Assembly (NCBI GenBank): GCA_964616495.1
Contig: CAZTRF010000003.1
Location: 1 to 45,970 of the forward strand
DNA from: DAOSVX01 sp964616495
GTDB lineage: Bacteria > Bacillota_I > Bacilli_A > RF39 > UBA660
Direction: 5' to 3'
Length of the DNA: 45,970 bases
Shown here: piece by piece, positions 14,517-21,759 of the stretch
Layout of the letters: each line of letters opens with the position of its first letter
Position numbering within the stretch: the first letter of the stretch is position 1
Notes under the pieces: generated by a model
Told to the model about the DNA's origin: nothing
The model's database searches: none
What the model saw: only the letters and a program-made list of their open reading frames with translations
Translations under genes and position numbers: made by a program

Positions 14517-14545
14517 TTGACAAAAATAATATAAAGATATATAAT
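14517..14545 (+). promoter_or_regulatory. Strong sigma-A promoter for trpS leader
   Basis: Perfect consensus TTGACA (14517-14522), 17-base spacer, TATAAT (14540-14545). Transcription would begin near 14552, giving a leader of about 220 bases before trpS. The ~115 bases between the hairpin and this promoter show no gene. Confidence 0.9.
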
Positions 14546-14570
14546 CTAGCCATTAAAGGAGAAAAAAACT

Positions 14571-14654
14571 ATGAATAATTTTAATATTATTAAATTAAAC
14601 AATTCATGGTGGGTATGGGAAAAGGGTATCTCATACATTTTTTATCGTTCATAA
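14571..14654 (+). CDS. Trp-rich leader peptide of trpS
   Basis: A 27-codon open frame with AAAGGAG eight bases before its ATG, beginning about 20 bases into the transcript. Codons 13, 14 and 16 are all TGG (peptide segment S-W-W-V-W-E-K-G). Three Trp codons in four is far from chance in AT-rich DNA. Its position between a strong promoter and a terminator ahead of tryptophanyl-tRNA synthetase identifies it as a sensor of charged tRNA-Trp. The Trp codons overlap strand 1 of the attenuator and the stop codon lies just after strand 2, as in classical ribosome-mediated attenuation. Confidence 0.85.
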   Translation: MNNFNIIKLNNSWWVWEKGISYIFYRS

Positions 14655-14723
14655 ATATTGACTTTATAATTAATTTGAAATGGATAAATGTATGTATGAG
14701 TAAAATTATACATACATTTTTTT
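14613..14723 (+). promoter_or_regulatory. Transcription attenuator of trpS
   Basis: Four segments pair in the textbook order. Strand 1 GTATGGG (14613-14619) pairs with CTCATAC (14630-14636). Strand 2 CTCATACATTT (14630-14640) pairs with strand 3 (14686-14700: AAATGTATG then TATGAG) as antiterminator. Strand 3 AAATGTATGTAT (14686-14697) pairs perfectly over 12 bp with strand 4 ATACATACATTT (14708-14719), followed by a T-run to 14723 as terminator. A ribosome stalled at the Trp codons would mask strand 1 and free strand 2 to block the terminator. No T-box motif is present. Confidence 0.85.
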
Positions 14724-14773
14724 GTTAAGCATAAAACAATAAACAAATATAATAAAAGAAAGAGGAAATTAAG

Positions 14774-15778
14774 ATGAAAAAAACAATGATTACGGGGGTA
14801 CAACCAACAGGTAATTTTACATTAGCAAATTACATAGGAGCTATTAAAAACTTTGTAAATTTGCAAGAACAATATGATTCATATATCTTTATAGCTGATT
14901 TACATGGATTAACCACTTATCAGGATCCAAAAAAGATTCATGAAACCATTTTAAATTTAGCAGCAATTTATTTAGCATGTGGAGTAGATCCTACACATAC
15001 TAGTTTATTTGTTCAAAATGAGGTTTCAGAACATTGTACATTAGGATTTTTAATTGCATTTCAATGTAGAATTGGCGAATTATCTAGGATGACACAATAT
15101 AAATCAAAAAAGCAAAAGTTAGGAGAAAATGGAATAGATTTAGGGCTTTTTATATATCCGGCATTAATGGCAGCAGATATTCTTTTATACGATGCAGATA
15201 TTGTTCCGGTTGGCATGGACCAAAAACAACATATAGAAATTACTAGAAACTTAGGAGAAAGATTTAATAAAAAATTTGGTAATACATTTAAATTACCAGA
15301 ATATTATATTCCTGCGGTTGGAGCTAAAATTATGAATTTACAAAATCCAAACGAAAAAATGAGCAAATCGGCTTCACCAACCGATAAAGGAACAATATTT
15401 ATATTGGATGATATAGAAGTAACTAAAAAGAAAATAATGCAAGCTAAAACTGATGACGATAATCAAATTAAATTTGACGAAAAAAATAAACCTGGTATAT
15501 CTAATTTAATTTCTATTATGTCAGCATTGACCAATATAGAAGTAAAAGATATAGAAGAAAAATATAAAAAATATAATTATGGGGACTTTAAAAAAGCGTT
15601 AGCTGAAGAAGTTGAAAGCTTTATTTTACCTATCCAAGAAAGATATAAAAAATATAGATATAGTTCAGAATTACTAGAAATATTGAATAATGGTTCTAAC
15701 AAGGCAAAACGAGTTGCCAGTCAAAAAATTAAAATAGTTAAACAAAAAATGGGTATTAATTATATGGAAGAGTTATAG
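14774..15778 (+). CDS. trpS: Tryptophanyl-tRNA synthetase
   Basis: A 334-residue class Ic synthetase of normal length, with GAGG nine bases upstream of the ATG. The HIGH-like signature is T-G-N-F-T-L-A-N-Y (residues 12-20). The D-I-L-L-Y-D-A-D-I-V-P-V-G-x-D-Q segment recognises tryptophan, and K-M-S-K-S is at 195-199. It charges tRNA-Trp in the cytoplasm; the tRNA-Trp gene is 1.6 kb upstream. Expression should rise when charged tRNA-Trp is scarce, through the leader peptide and attenuator just upstream. Confidence 0.97.
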   Translation: MKKTMITGVQPTGNFTLANYIGAIKNFVNLQEQYDSYIFIADLHGLTTYQDPKKIHETILNLAAIYLACGVDPTHTSLFVQNEVSEHCTLGFLIAFQCRIGELSRMTQYKSKKQKLGENGIDLGLFIYPALMAADILLYDADIVPVGMDQKQHIEITRNLGERFNKKFGNTFKLPEYYIPAVGAKIMNLQNPNEKMSKSASPTDKGTIFILDDIEVTKKKIMQAKTDDDNQIKFDEKNKPGISNLISIMSALTNIEVKDIEEKYKKYNYGDFKKALAEEVESFILPIQERYKKYRYSSELLEILNNGSNKAKRVASQKIKIVKQKMGINYMEEL

Positions 15779-15861
15779 TTGTAAAACCTTTAATTTTTAC
15801 CAATTATGACAAATAGAAATATCACTTTTTTTATGATAAAATATTTTTAAAGGAGATTTGT

Positions 15862-16338
15862 ATGGATTTTAATGAGATTGTTAAAGAGAAAATGAAACCA
15901 ATATATGCCAAAGAAATTGCTGGTTGGAAATATGAAAATGAATATCAAGTTTATAATATGCCTTCGTATGAAGAAATGGTATTAAACAATTTTTCAATAA
16001 CTAAAAAAGAAGAAGCAAAAAATTATATTGTCTATTTATTAGATAATAAAGTTGTTGCTTATTCAAAAATAAAAGTTATGCATGATAATTATTTATACTT
16101 TGGAATTGGATTGGCTCCTGAATTATGTGGAAAAAAATTAGGAGGATATTTTATTGAAGACAGTATTAATGAATTTAAAGTTAAATATCCCGATAAGGCT
16201 TTTTATTTAGAAGTTAGAAGTAATAATAATAGAGCTATTAAAGCTTATGAGAAAATAGGATTTATTCAGACTAATAAAATAGTTAAAAAAGATCGTCTTA
16301 ATAATGATACAGAATTTGTTGAGATGTTACTAAGATAA
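15862..16338 (+). CDS. GNAT-family N-acetyltransferase
   Basis: A 158-residue protein with AAAGGAGATTTGT before the ATG. After an irregular N-terminus come the beta strands V-V-A-Y-S-K-I, the acetyl-CoA loop region L-C-G-K-K-L-G-G-Y-F-I, and the F-Y-L-E-V-R-S-N-N-N-R-A-I-K-A-Y-E-K-I-G-F signature found in GNATs such as RimI-like enzymes. The substrate is unknown. It sits between trpS and a PAP2 gene and probably has its own promoter. Confidence 0.88.
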   Translation: MDFNEIVKEKMKPIYAKEIAGWKYENEYQVYNMPSYEEMVLNNFSITKKEEAKNYIVYLLDNKVVAYSKIKVMHDNYLYFGIGLAPELCGKKLGGYFIEDSINEFKVKYPDKAFYLEVRSNNNRAIKAYEKIGFIQTNKIVKKDRLNNDTEFVEMLLR

Positions 16339-16438
16339 CTTAAATATGTATTTTAGTTGTATAACGAAACTTATTTAAAATGAATTTATAAACTTATGTT
16401 TATAAGTTAATTGAATGTTAATTAAAGGGAAGGTAAAT

Positions 16439-17041
16439 ATGAAAAAAAGTTTGAAATATATAATGGTAAGTTTATTTTTAATTGGATTTGTCGTTTTACT
16501 TTTAAATGTTAGAAATCATCCGATTTTAAAGATTGATGGTTTAATAAACGATTTTATGCTAGCTATAAGAACCAATGGATTAACCCGTTTAATGAAAATC
16601 CTAACTAATTTAGGTAGCGGAATATTTTTAATATGTTTGTCTATTTTACTAGTTATCTTTATTAAAGAAAGAAAAAAGTCCTTTGCTATTTGTTTAAATC
16701 TTTTATTTGGATTTTTACTTAATTATGGTTTAAAATTTTTAACAGGAAGAAATAGGCCATTAGAACCTTTGATTGAAGTTACTGGATATAGTTTTCCATC
16801 GGGCCATTCTACAGCTAGTTTTACTTTTTACGGATTTCTTATTTATCTGATTTTAAAAAGTAATCTATCAAAAAAAATAAAAACTATTATAACGACAATT
16901 TTGGTTCTTATTATTATAACTATAATGTTTAGTAGAATTTATTTGGGAGCTCACTTTTTAACTGATATTATTGGAAGCATCTTAATATCTATTCCTTACT
17001 TAATAATTTTTATTAATGTTTTAAAATTAAAAAAAGTTTAG
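16439..17041 (+). CDS. PAP2-family membrane phosphatase
   Basis: Start at ATG 16439 (AAAGGGAAGG upstream); ATG 16415 lacks an RBS. The 200-residue protein has about six helices and the three phosphatase signatures: K-F-L-T-G-R-N-R-P, then Y-S-F-P-S-G-H-S, then S-R-I-Y-L-G-A-H-F-L-T-D, including both catalytic His and the phosphate-binding Arg. It dephosphorylates a lipid phosphate such as undecaprenyl pyrophosphate or phosphatidylglycerol phosphate on the outer face. A terminator follows, then genes that may also belong to lipid metabolism. Confidence 0.9.
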   Translation: MKKSLKYIMVSLFLIGFVVLLLNVRNHPILKIDGLINDFMLAIRTNGLTRLMKILTNLGSGIFLICLSILLVIFIKERKKSFAICLNLLFGFLLNYGLKFLTGRNRPLEPLIEVTGYSFPSGHSTASFTFYGFLIYLILKSNLSKKIKTIITTILVLIIITIMFSRIYLGAHFLTDIIGSILISIPYLIIFINVLKLKKV

Positions 17042-17050
17042 ACCAACAAG

Positions 17051-17084
17051 AGACATTATCATTAATTGTAAATGTCTTTTTTTT
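17051..17084 (+). terminator. Rho-independent terminator
   Basis: AGACATT (17051-17057) pairs with AATGTCT (17071-17077), followed by seven more T. It lies in the first codons of a longer alternative frame of the next gene, which argues against the ATG at 17072 as a start. Confidence 0.8.
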
Positions 17085-17143
17085 GTGCTAATATTCATAT
17101 AAATGAAAAAGGCATTAGTGACACTTTTAAAGAAGAGGTCGAT

Positions 17144-18187
17144 ATGAAAAAACATAGGGTAATAATAATTGGAGCGGGACCAGCAGGATTATCAGTGGCC
17201 TTAACTCTAAATAAATTGGGTTTAAAAGATGTAGTGGTAATAGAAAAATCTAAATTTCCTCGCTACAAATGTTGTGCTGGATATATTACTAGCAAAACAA
17301 AAAAAAGATATGAAGATTTTGGCTTAAATATTAATGAATGTCATTATTCTTTAATTAAAGATTTTAAGATTTTTTATAAAATGAGAAATAGACAAAATAT
17401 AATTAACAAGTTTTTATATACCAATAAAAATATTGATAGAGTAGAATTAGATAATAAATTTTATGAATTAGCTAAATCTAAAAAGATAAAAATAATAGAA
17501 AATACAACTATTTTAAAACATATAAAAGAAAAAAATAATTTAATTTTATCGAATAACAGTTCTTTTTTTTATGATTATTTAGTGTTTGCTGATGGCTCAA
17601 ATAGTTATGGTAATAGATATCAAAAGATAAAAAGTAAAAATATTGCTATGCAGCTAGTTTTTAATGACATCAAAAAAGAAGAGATTCAAATTCATTTTGG
17701 AATAAGTAACAAAGGATATGGATGGGTTAGTTCATATAACGGAATTACTAATGTAGGACTAACCGATGTTTTTAGTTCTAAAAATAACTATGAAAAAAAG
17801 TTTGAAGACTTTTTAAATAAATTAAATATAAAAGCCAATTTAAAAGATTTACGAGGAACATATACTCCTATTGGTATTAAAAAACCCATTATTGATAACA
17901 TTTATTATGTAGGAGATGCAGTTGGTGCTTGTGATCCATTAACATTATCAGGACTTAGATATGCCTTAAATACGGGTGAGTTTTGTGCCAAGGCCATTGC
18001 AAATAACAATAACAAACTTTATTTAAAGTATATTAATAAACTTAAAAGAAAATTTAGTTTTACTCACTTTTTACTTAAAATATTTTATCTCAACAGCACT
18101 TTATTTTGTGTTTTTGAGATTGGATGCCGTTATTTTGGAAAACTAATTTCCTGGGCATTTAATAATTTTTTTATTAATAAAAAATAA
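17144..18187 (+). CDS. FAD-dependent oxidoreductase, geranylgeranyl-reductase family
   Basis: Start at ATG 17144 after GAGGTCGAT. The 347-residue enzyme begins with a Rossmann FAD-binding loop V-I-I-I-G-A-G-P-A-G-L-S. Next is F-P-R-Y-K-C-C-A-G-Y-I, matching the P-R-x-K-x-C-x-G signature of the family, and later Y-V-G-D-A-V-G-A-C-D-P-L-T-L-S-G, the second FAD contact. Family members saturate prenyl chains or oxidise and reduce lipid-like substrates. With an acyltransferase next and PAP2 before, a role in membrane lipid modification is plausible. The C-terminus is hydrophobic and may touch the membrane. Confidence 0.82.
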   Translation: MKKHRVIIIGAGPAGLSVALTLNKLGLKDVVVIEKSKFPRYKCCAGYITSKTKKRYEDFGLNINECHYSLIKDFKIFYKMRNRQNIINKFLYTNKNIDRVELDNKFYELAKSKKIKIIENTTILKHIKEKNNLILSNNSSFFYDYLVFADGSNSYGNRYQKIKSKNIAMQLVFNDIKKEEIQIHFGISNKGYGWVSSYNGITNVGLTDVFSSKNNYEKKFEDFLNKLNIKANLKDLRGTYTPIGIKKPIIDNIYYVGDAVGACDPLTLSGLRYALNTGEFCAKAIANNNNKLYLKYINKLKRKFSFTHFLLKIFYLNSTLFCVFEIGCRYFGKLISWAFNNFFINKK

Positions 18188-18241
18188 TGCTAATGGTTTT
18201 TTATATTGAGCTTTGTTATAATAGATTAGTAAGAGGTAAAT

Positions 18242-19723
18242 ATGGCAAGAGGTAAAACATTTTTAAGCATTTTTAGTTTAAATGATCAGCTTTTATTAAC
18301 CGATTATTTTAACGATTTGAATAATAAAGTTTTATTAAATAAAAAAGATAAAAGATTATTTATTAAGGACTTTGAAAAGGCTATCCTTTTTTATTATAAA
18401 AAAAATTATAAAATTAAAAAAATTTTAAAATTACTAAAAACAAAAAATTTGTCTGATTTTTATATTAACAATTCTAATAGGTGGTATCCGCTGGATTATG
18501 CAGCGAAAATATACCCCTTATCTATGAAAAATAATTTTATGTCTACTTTTAGAATTTCAATATATTTAAAAGAAGAGGTTATTCCAGAAGTTCTACAAAT
18601 TGCTTTGACTTTTACAGTAAAAAGATTTCCTTCTTTTGCAACAACTGTAAGAAAAGGTTTTTTTTGGCATTATTTAGATGGTATTAAAAGAAGATTTGCT
18701 ATATATTCTGAGATGTATGCGCCCTGTAATAAAATAAACATCTCAAAAATAAATAAAAAGACTTTCAAAATTTTATATTATAAAAATAGAATAAGTGGAG
18801 AATTTTTTCATGTTTTAACTGATGGTACTGGAGGAATGGTTTTTATGAAAACTCTAGTAGCTGAGTATTTAAGACTATTGGGTAAAGAAATTACCTATAC
18901 AGATGAAGTTTTAAATCCAAAAGATTCTCCTTTAGACGAAGAACTTTCTAATGATTTTATAAAATTTGAGAAAAAAACTAAAAAGGAACGTTTAGGTGAT
19001 AAAACAGCTATGCAATTAGATGGGAAACTTTCTCGAGTGAAACCATGTCAAATTATTCACTTTGATATGAGTTTAAAGGATGTCAAAAAAATATGTGAAG
19101 AAAAAAGAGTCACAATTACTAACTTTTTATTAGGAATACTTTTTACTATTTGTAGTTATTCTACCTCTGAAAAAGGGATCATAAGTATTCAAGTACCTGT
19201 TAGTTTAAGAAAGTATTATAATTCAAAAACTTTAAGAAACTTTTCTTTATATACTAATATTATAATTAAAAATACAGAAATAGAAGATTTTGATACTTTA
19301 TTACAAAACATAAAAAATCAATTAGAAATAAAGACTGATAAAGAAAAAATGAATAATTTAATGGCTCACACATATACCCTTATTAATAGTATTAAGTTTA
19401 TTCCCTTATTTGTAAAAACTCCTATTACTAAATTGATATATGGTTTTGTGGGTGAAAAATCTAATACGACTGTTTTATCAAATTTAGGATTAGTAAAATT
19501 TCCTTCTTCATTTGCCAAAGAAATTGAAAAAATGGATTTTGTTTTGGGAACTACCAGCTTAAATAGAGCCTTATTTAGTGCAATTAGCTGTAATAACATT
19601 TTAACTTTAACAATGAGCAAACTAACAATCAATAAAGCTCTTGAAAATACCCTTTATAATTTATTAAAAAGTTATAATATAAACCTAAAGGTATATGGGA
19701 GTGATGAATATGAAAATAAATAG
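18242..19723 (+). CDS. Condensation-type acyltransferase (alcohol acetyltransferase-like)
   Basis: A 493-residue protein of the CoA-dependent acyltransferase superfamily (CAT, condensation and PapA-like folds). The active-site motif H-x3-D-G appears as H190-V-L-T-D194-G. A Q-V-P-V-S-L-R-K segment (about 320) and S-N-L-G near residue 415 match the tunnel region of these enzymes. It likely moves an acyl group to an alcohol or amine. It overlaps the next membrane-protein gene, an arrangement I recall from gut Firmicutes where a DUF6320-type membrane protein follows such an acyltransferase. TATAAT (18217-18222) and AAGAGGTAAAT precede the ATG. Confidence 0.75.
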   Translation: MARGKTFLSIFSLNDQLLLTDYFNDLNNKVLLNKKDKRLFIKDFEKAILFYYKKNYKIKKILKLLKTKNLSDFYINNSNRWYPLDYAAKIYPLSMKNNFMSTFRISIYLKEEVIPEVLQIALTFTVKRFPSFATTVRKGFFWHYLDGIKRRFAIYSEMYAPCNKINISKINKKTFKILYYKNRISGEFFHVLTDGTGGMVFMKTLVAEYLRLLGKEITYTDEVLNPKDSPLDEELSNDFIKFEKKTKKERLGDKTAMQLDGKLSRVKPCQIIHFDMSLKDVKKICEEKRVTITNFLLGILFTICSYSTSEKGIISIQVPVSLRKYYNSKTLRNFSLYTNIIIKNTEIEDFDTLLQNIKNQLEIKTDKEKMNNLMAHTYTLINSIKFIPLFVKTPITKLIYGFVGEKSNTTVLSNLGLVKFPSSFAKEIEKMDFVLGTTSLNRALFSAISCNNILTLTMSKLTINKALENTLYNLLKSYNINLKVYGSDEYENK

Positions 19724-20282
19724 AGCTTATCCCAAGATAACCCCTCAAATAAGTAAGATGATTCTGTTTAGAAGAATAATGATAGTTTTATCATCAATTG
19801 CTGTGGTGGTTTGTTTTATTGTAAATATTGCTACTGGTGGAAAACTATGGTTTTTGTATGTTTTGGGTGGAAGCATTATTTTTTATCTTTCATTTTTAAA
19901 TAAACCTTTAATAGAAGATACATTTATCAAAAGAATGACAGTCGTTATTTTTGTAATATGTGGTTATTTATATTTAATTGATTTTATTGAAAAAACCGAT
20001 TGGTCGTATTTTGTAATCACTATTATTTGTTTTAGTGTTTTAATATTTCAGGCAGTTATCTTTTTGTCATTGTATGAACTTCAAAAAAAACAGATAATAC
20101 CTATTTTTTATACTACTTTGGCCTCAGTTGTTTTAATGATATTGGCTTTATTTAACGTGTTAACTCTTAATTGGCCCATTATAGTATTAGGATCAATTGC
20201 TGTTTTTCTTTTGATATTATTTTTTACTATATTTAGAAAAAATATTATTAAAGAATTAAAAAAATATTTTTATATTAAATAA
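19710..20282 (+). CDS. Six-helix membrane protein (DUF6320-like)
   Basis: Start at ATG 19710, six bases after GGGAGTG; ATG 19704 is also possible. The 190-residue protein has a short cytoplasmic N-terminus (R-A-Y-P-K-I-T) and about six closely packed helices. It matches the membrane part of DUF6320 proteins, which usually also carry an N-terminal zinc ribbon; no zinc-binding Cys are present here. It overlaps the acyltransferase gene by 14 bases, so the two proteins are made together and may act as a pair at the membrane. Biochemical role unknown. Confidence 0.65.
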   Translation: MKINRAYPKITPQISKMILFRRIMIVLSSIAVVVCFIVNIATGGKLWFLYVLGGSIIFYLSFLNKPLIEDTFIKRMTVVIFVICGYLYLIDFIEKTDWSYFVITIICFSVLIFQAVIFLSLYELQKKQIIPIFYTTLASVVLMILALFNVLTLNWPIIVLGSIAVFLLILFFTIFRKNIIKELKKYFYIK

Positions 20283-20302
20283 TAAGCATATTATTTAATA
20301 GC

Positions 20303-20339
20303 TAGGAGGAATAAATAATAATTAATAATTTTCCTCCTA
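20303..20339 (+). promoter_or_regulatory. Hairpin sequestering the ribosome-binding site
   Basis: TAGGAGGAA (20303-20311) is exactly complementary to TTCCTCCTA (20331-20339), 9 bp around a 19-base loop. The first arm contains the full Shine-Dalgarno AGGAGG and the loop holds the candidate AUA/AUU start codons, so folding would hide the RBS. Confidence 0.6.
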
Positions 20340-20662
20340 ATACTAATCCTGAGTTATTTTCTAGTATTGGGGCCATTTTAGGATTTCTATTAGAAGATGA
20401 TTTTAACTCTTATGAATTAAATTCGATAGGGAATTTTATTATTTTAGTTGGCCAGTTTATGCTTACAACAGCTGCTCAACAGCAGCTAATAAATTACCGC
20501 TACTCTAATTCTACGGGTAGTAGAATAAAAAGTGATAGTAAATCCCATACCTTTAAAAATCCAGAAAAGGCCAATAAAAGTGATCTTGATATGATTTATA
20601 GTTTTTTAGTAAAGCTACAACAAGAAGTTGAAAAGATTCAGAATGACTTAGCTCAAAAATAA
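20318..20662 (+). CDS. Conserved-looking protein without AUG start
   Basis: The frame is open from just after the stop at 20312-20314 to 20662 and encodes about 114 residues. AGGAGG (20304-20309) lies 5, 8 and 11 bases before the in-frame codons ATA (20315), ATA (20318) and ATT (20321); no ATG, GTG or TTG suits this RBS. ATG 20459 lies 150 bases downstream, has no RBS and would discard a protein-like stretch (F-P-P-N-T-N-P-E-L-F, then I-G-A-I-L-G-F-L-L). The middle contains L-T-T-A-A-Q-Q-Q-L; the C-terminus is a Lys/Glu/Gln helix. I do not recognise the family. The start at 20318 is a guess. Confidence 0.55.
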   Translation: MINNFPPNTNPELFSSIGAILGFLLEDDFNSYELNSIGNFIILVGQFMLTTAAQQQLINYRYSNSTGSRIKSDSKSHTFKNPEKANKSDLDMIYSFLVKLQQEVEKIQNDLAQK

Positions 20663-20666
20663 TAAA

Positions 20667-21491
20667 TTATTTCAATTCTTTTTTAATTAATTTAGCATGC
20701 ATAACTACTTTATCAAAACGATTATAACAGGTTGATAAAGTAACTATTTTATCAGATGCTTCCACCAAAGTATTAAAATTAAATTGACTTCTATTTAATA
20801 GAAGATCTAAAAAGCTTTGATATTCTTCATCATTGTTAAAATTTACTTTAAGGTAATCATTCGTCGTAGGAATTCGATAAATACTAAACACTTGCCATAA
20901 AGTGTTTTCTTTTTCGGTGGATATTTTGATAACAAAGTTATTACTATTACTGGTCCAGTCGTTCGTTAAAATATTTTTTAAACTGCCAAACATAGTTCTA
21001 TCTACTCGTCCATGAGCATATATAATTGTGTTTTTATCTAAAGTTTCCATATTGTTCCGATAATCAATAAAAACCCAACCTGAAGCATTATGGTTCTTAT
21101 CAAAAGATCTGTATAAATAATATTCATTATTTTTGGTTTGAACAAAAGGATAATTAATATTAGTGCCATTAACCATAATCCAACCTTTAACATCTTTATT
21201 TATTTTTTTTAATTCATCAAAATTAACATTAATTAAATCCATTTTAATATAGTCCCAGTAGGGATTAGCTTCTGGGATATCTTGGCTTTGATCAACAATT
21301 TCAACTTTCTCATTATTTGTAATATTAATAATGGCTGCTTTTTCTTCTAAAGAGGCAATCTGCTTATTAGTGTTTATAGAATCTAAATGCCATTTGATAA
21401 TTTGATAAGAAGAAACGCCCAAACCCAATATACAGATGAACATAATAATCACTACAATAAAATTTTTAAGCTTTAACTTTCTTTTTTTCAT
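20667..21491 (-). CDS. srtB: Class B sortase
   Basis: A 274-residue protein with a cytoplasmic K-K-R-K-L-K tail, one membrane anchor (about 11-31) and a sortase domain (about 75-270). The SrtB marks are all present: N-Y-P-F-V-Q, catalytic His160 in Y-A-H-G-R, Cys255 in T-L-S-T-C. The residue just before the V-V-x-H-A-K-L strand, usually Arg, is Lys261; Arg258 is nearby and may take its place. Sortases join sorted surface proteins to peptidoglycan or to each other. No clear LPXTG-like substrate occurs in the window. It faces the preceding gene tail to tail. Confidence 0.9.
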   Translation of the reverse strand: MKKRKLKLKNFIVVIIMFICILGLGVSSYQIIKWHLDSINTNKQIASLEEKAAIINITNNEKVEIVDQSQDIPEANPYWDYIKMDLINVNFDELKKINKDVKGWIMVNGTNINYPFVQTKNNEYYLYRSFDKNHNASGWVFIDYRNNMETLDKNTIIYAHGRVDRTMFGSLKNILTNDWTSNSNNFVIKISTEKENTLWQVFSIYRIPTTNDYLKVNFNNDEEYQSFLDLLLNRSQFNFNTLVEASDKIVTLSTCYNRFDKVVMHAKLIKKELK

Positions 21492-21521
21492 ATAAACTCC
21501 TAGTCCCGTAATTATATCATT

Positions 21522-21556
21522 AAAAAAGAGAATATTTAATACTATTTATTCTCTTT
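21522..21556 (-). terminator. Minus-strand terminator of small-protein gene
   Basis: AAAGAGAATA (21525-21534) pairs with TATTCTCTTT (21547-21556), 10 bp, with the stop codon of the small gene in the loop and a T-run on the minus strand. Confidence 0.75.
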
Positions 21557-21658
21557 CTTTTTTTTGTAATCTTTGTTTATAATTTTGACCTTTACTCCTC
21601 TTTCGGCAGCAAACATTTTTTTAACACCGTCAGGAAGCTTCTTTTTATAAGTTCTCAT
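21542..21658 (-). CDS. 38-residue basic small protein
   Basis: A short open frame with GGAGGGATTAA before its ATG and a good terminator overlapping its stop, so it looks like a real independent gene. The product begins M-R-T-Y-K-K-K-L-P-D-G-V-K-K-M and is rich in Lys (14 of 38). Net charge is strongly positive, without a hydrophobic segment, suggesting a nucleic-acid-binding or ribosome-associated peptide. I recognise no family. It is divergent from the TMEM43-like gene. Confidence 0.6.
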   Translation of the reverse strand: MRTYKKKLPDGVKKMFAAERGVKVKIINKDYKKKKENK

Positions 21659-21714
21659 TTAATCCCTCCAACTAAAACATTATAACATAATTTTACAATA
21701 ATGATTTAATTTTA

Positions 21715-21743
21715 TTGAATAAGTTTGATTGTTTCTTTATAAT
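21715..21743 (+). promoter_or_regulatory. Promoter of TMEM43-like gene
   Basis: TTGAAT (21715-21720), 17-base spacer, TATAAT (21738-21743), ahead of GGAGGAAGT and ATG 21760. Confidence 0.7.
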
Positions 21744-21759
21744 TATAATAGGAGGAAGT

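Noticed and set aside
14546..14773. T-box riboswitch upstream of trpS
   Set aside because: No T-box antiterminator motif is visible; the leader peptide and four-segment pairing explain the region better.
17072..17143. Longer N-terminus for the FAD enzyme from ATG 17072
   Set aside because: It overlaps the T-run of the PAP2 terminator and lacks an RBS; ATG 17144 gives the normal Rossmann start.
20459..20662. Start of the short gene at ATG 20459
   Set aside because: No RBS precedes it, and the frame upstream reads like protein back to a perfect AGGAGG.
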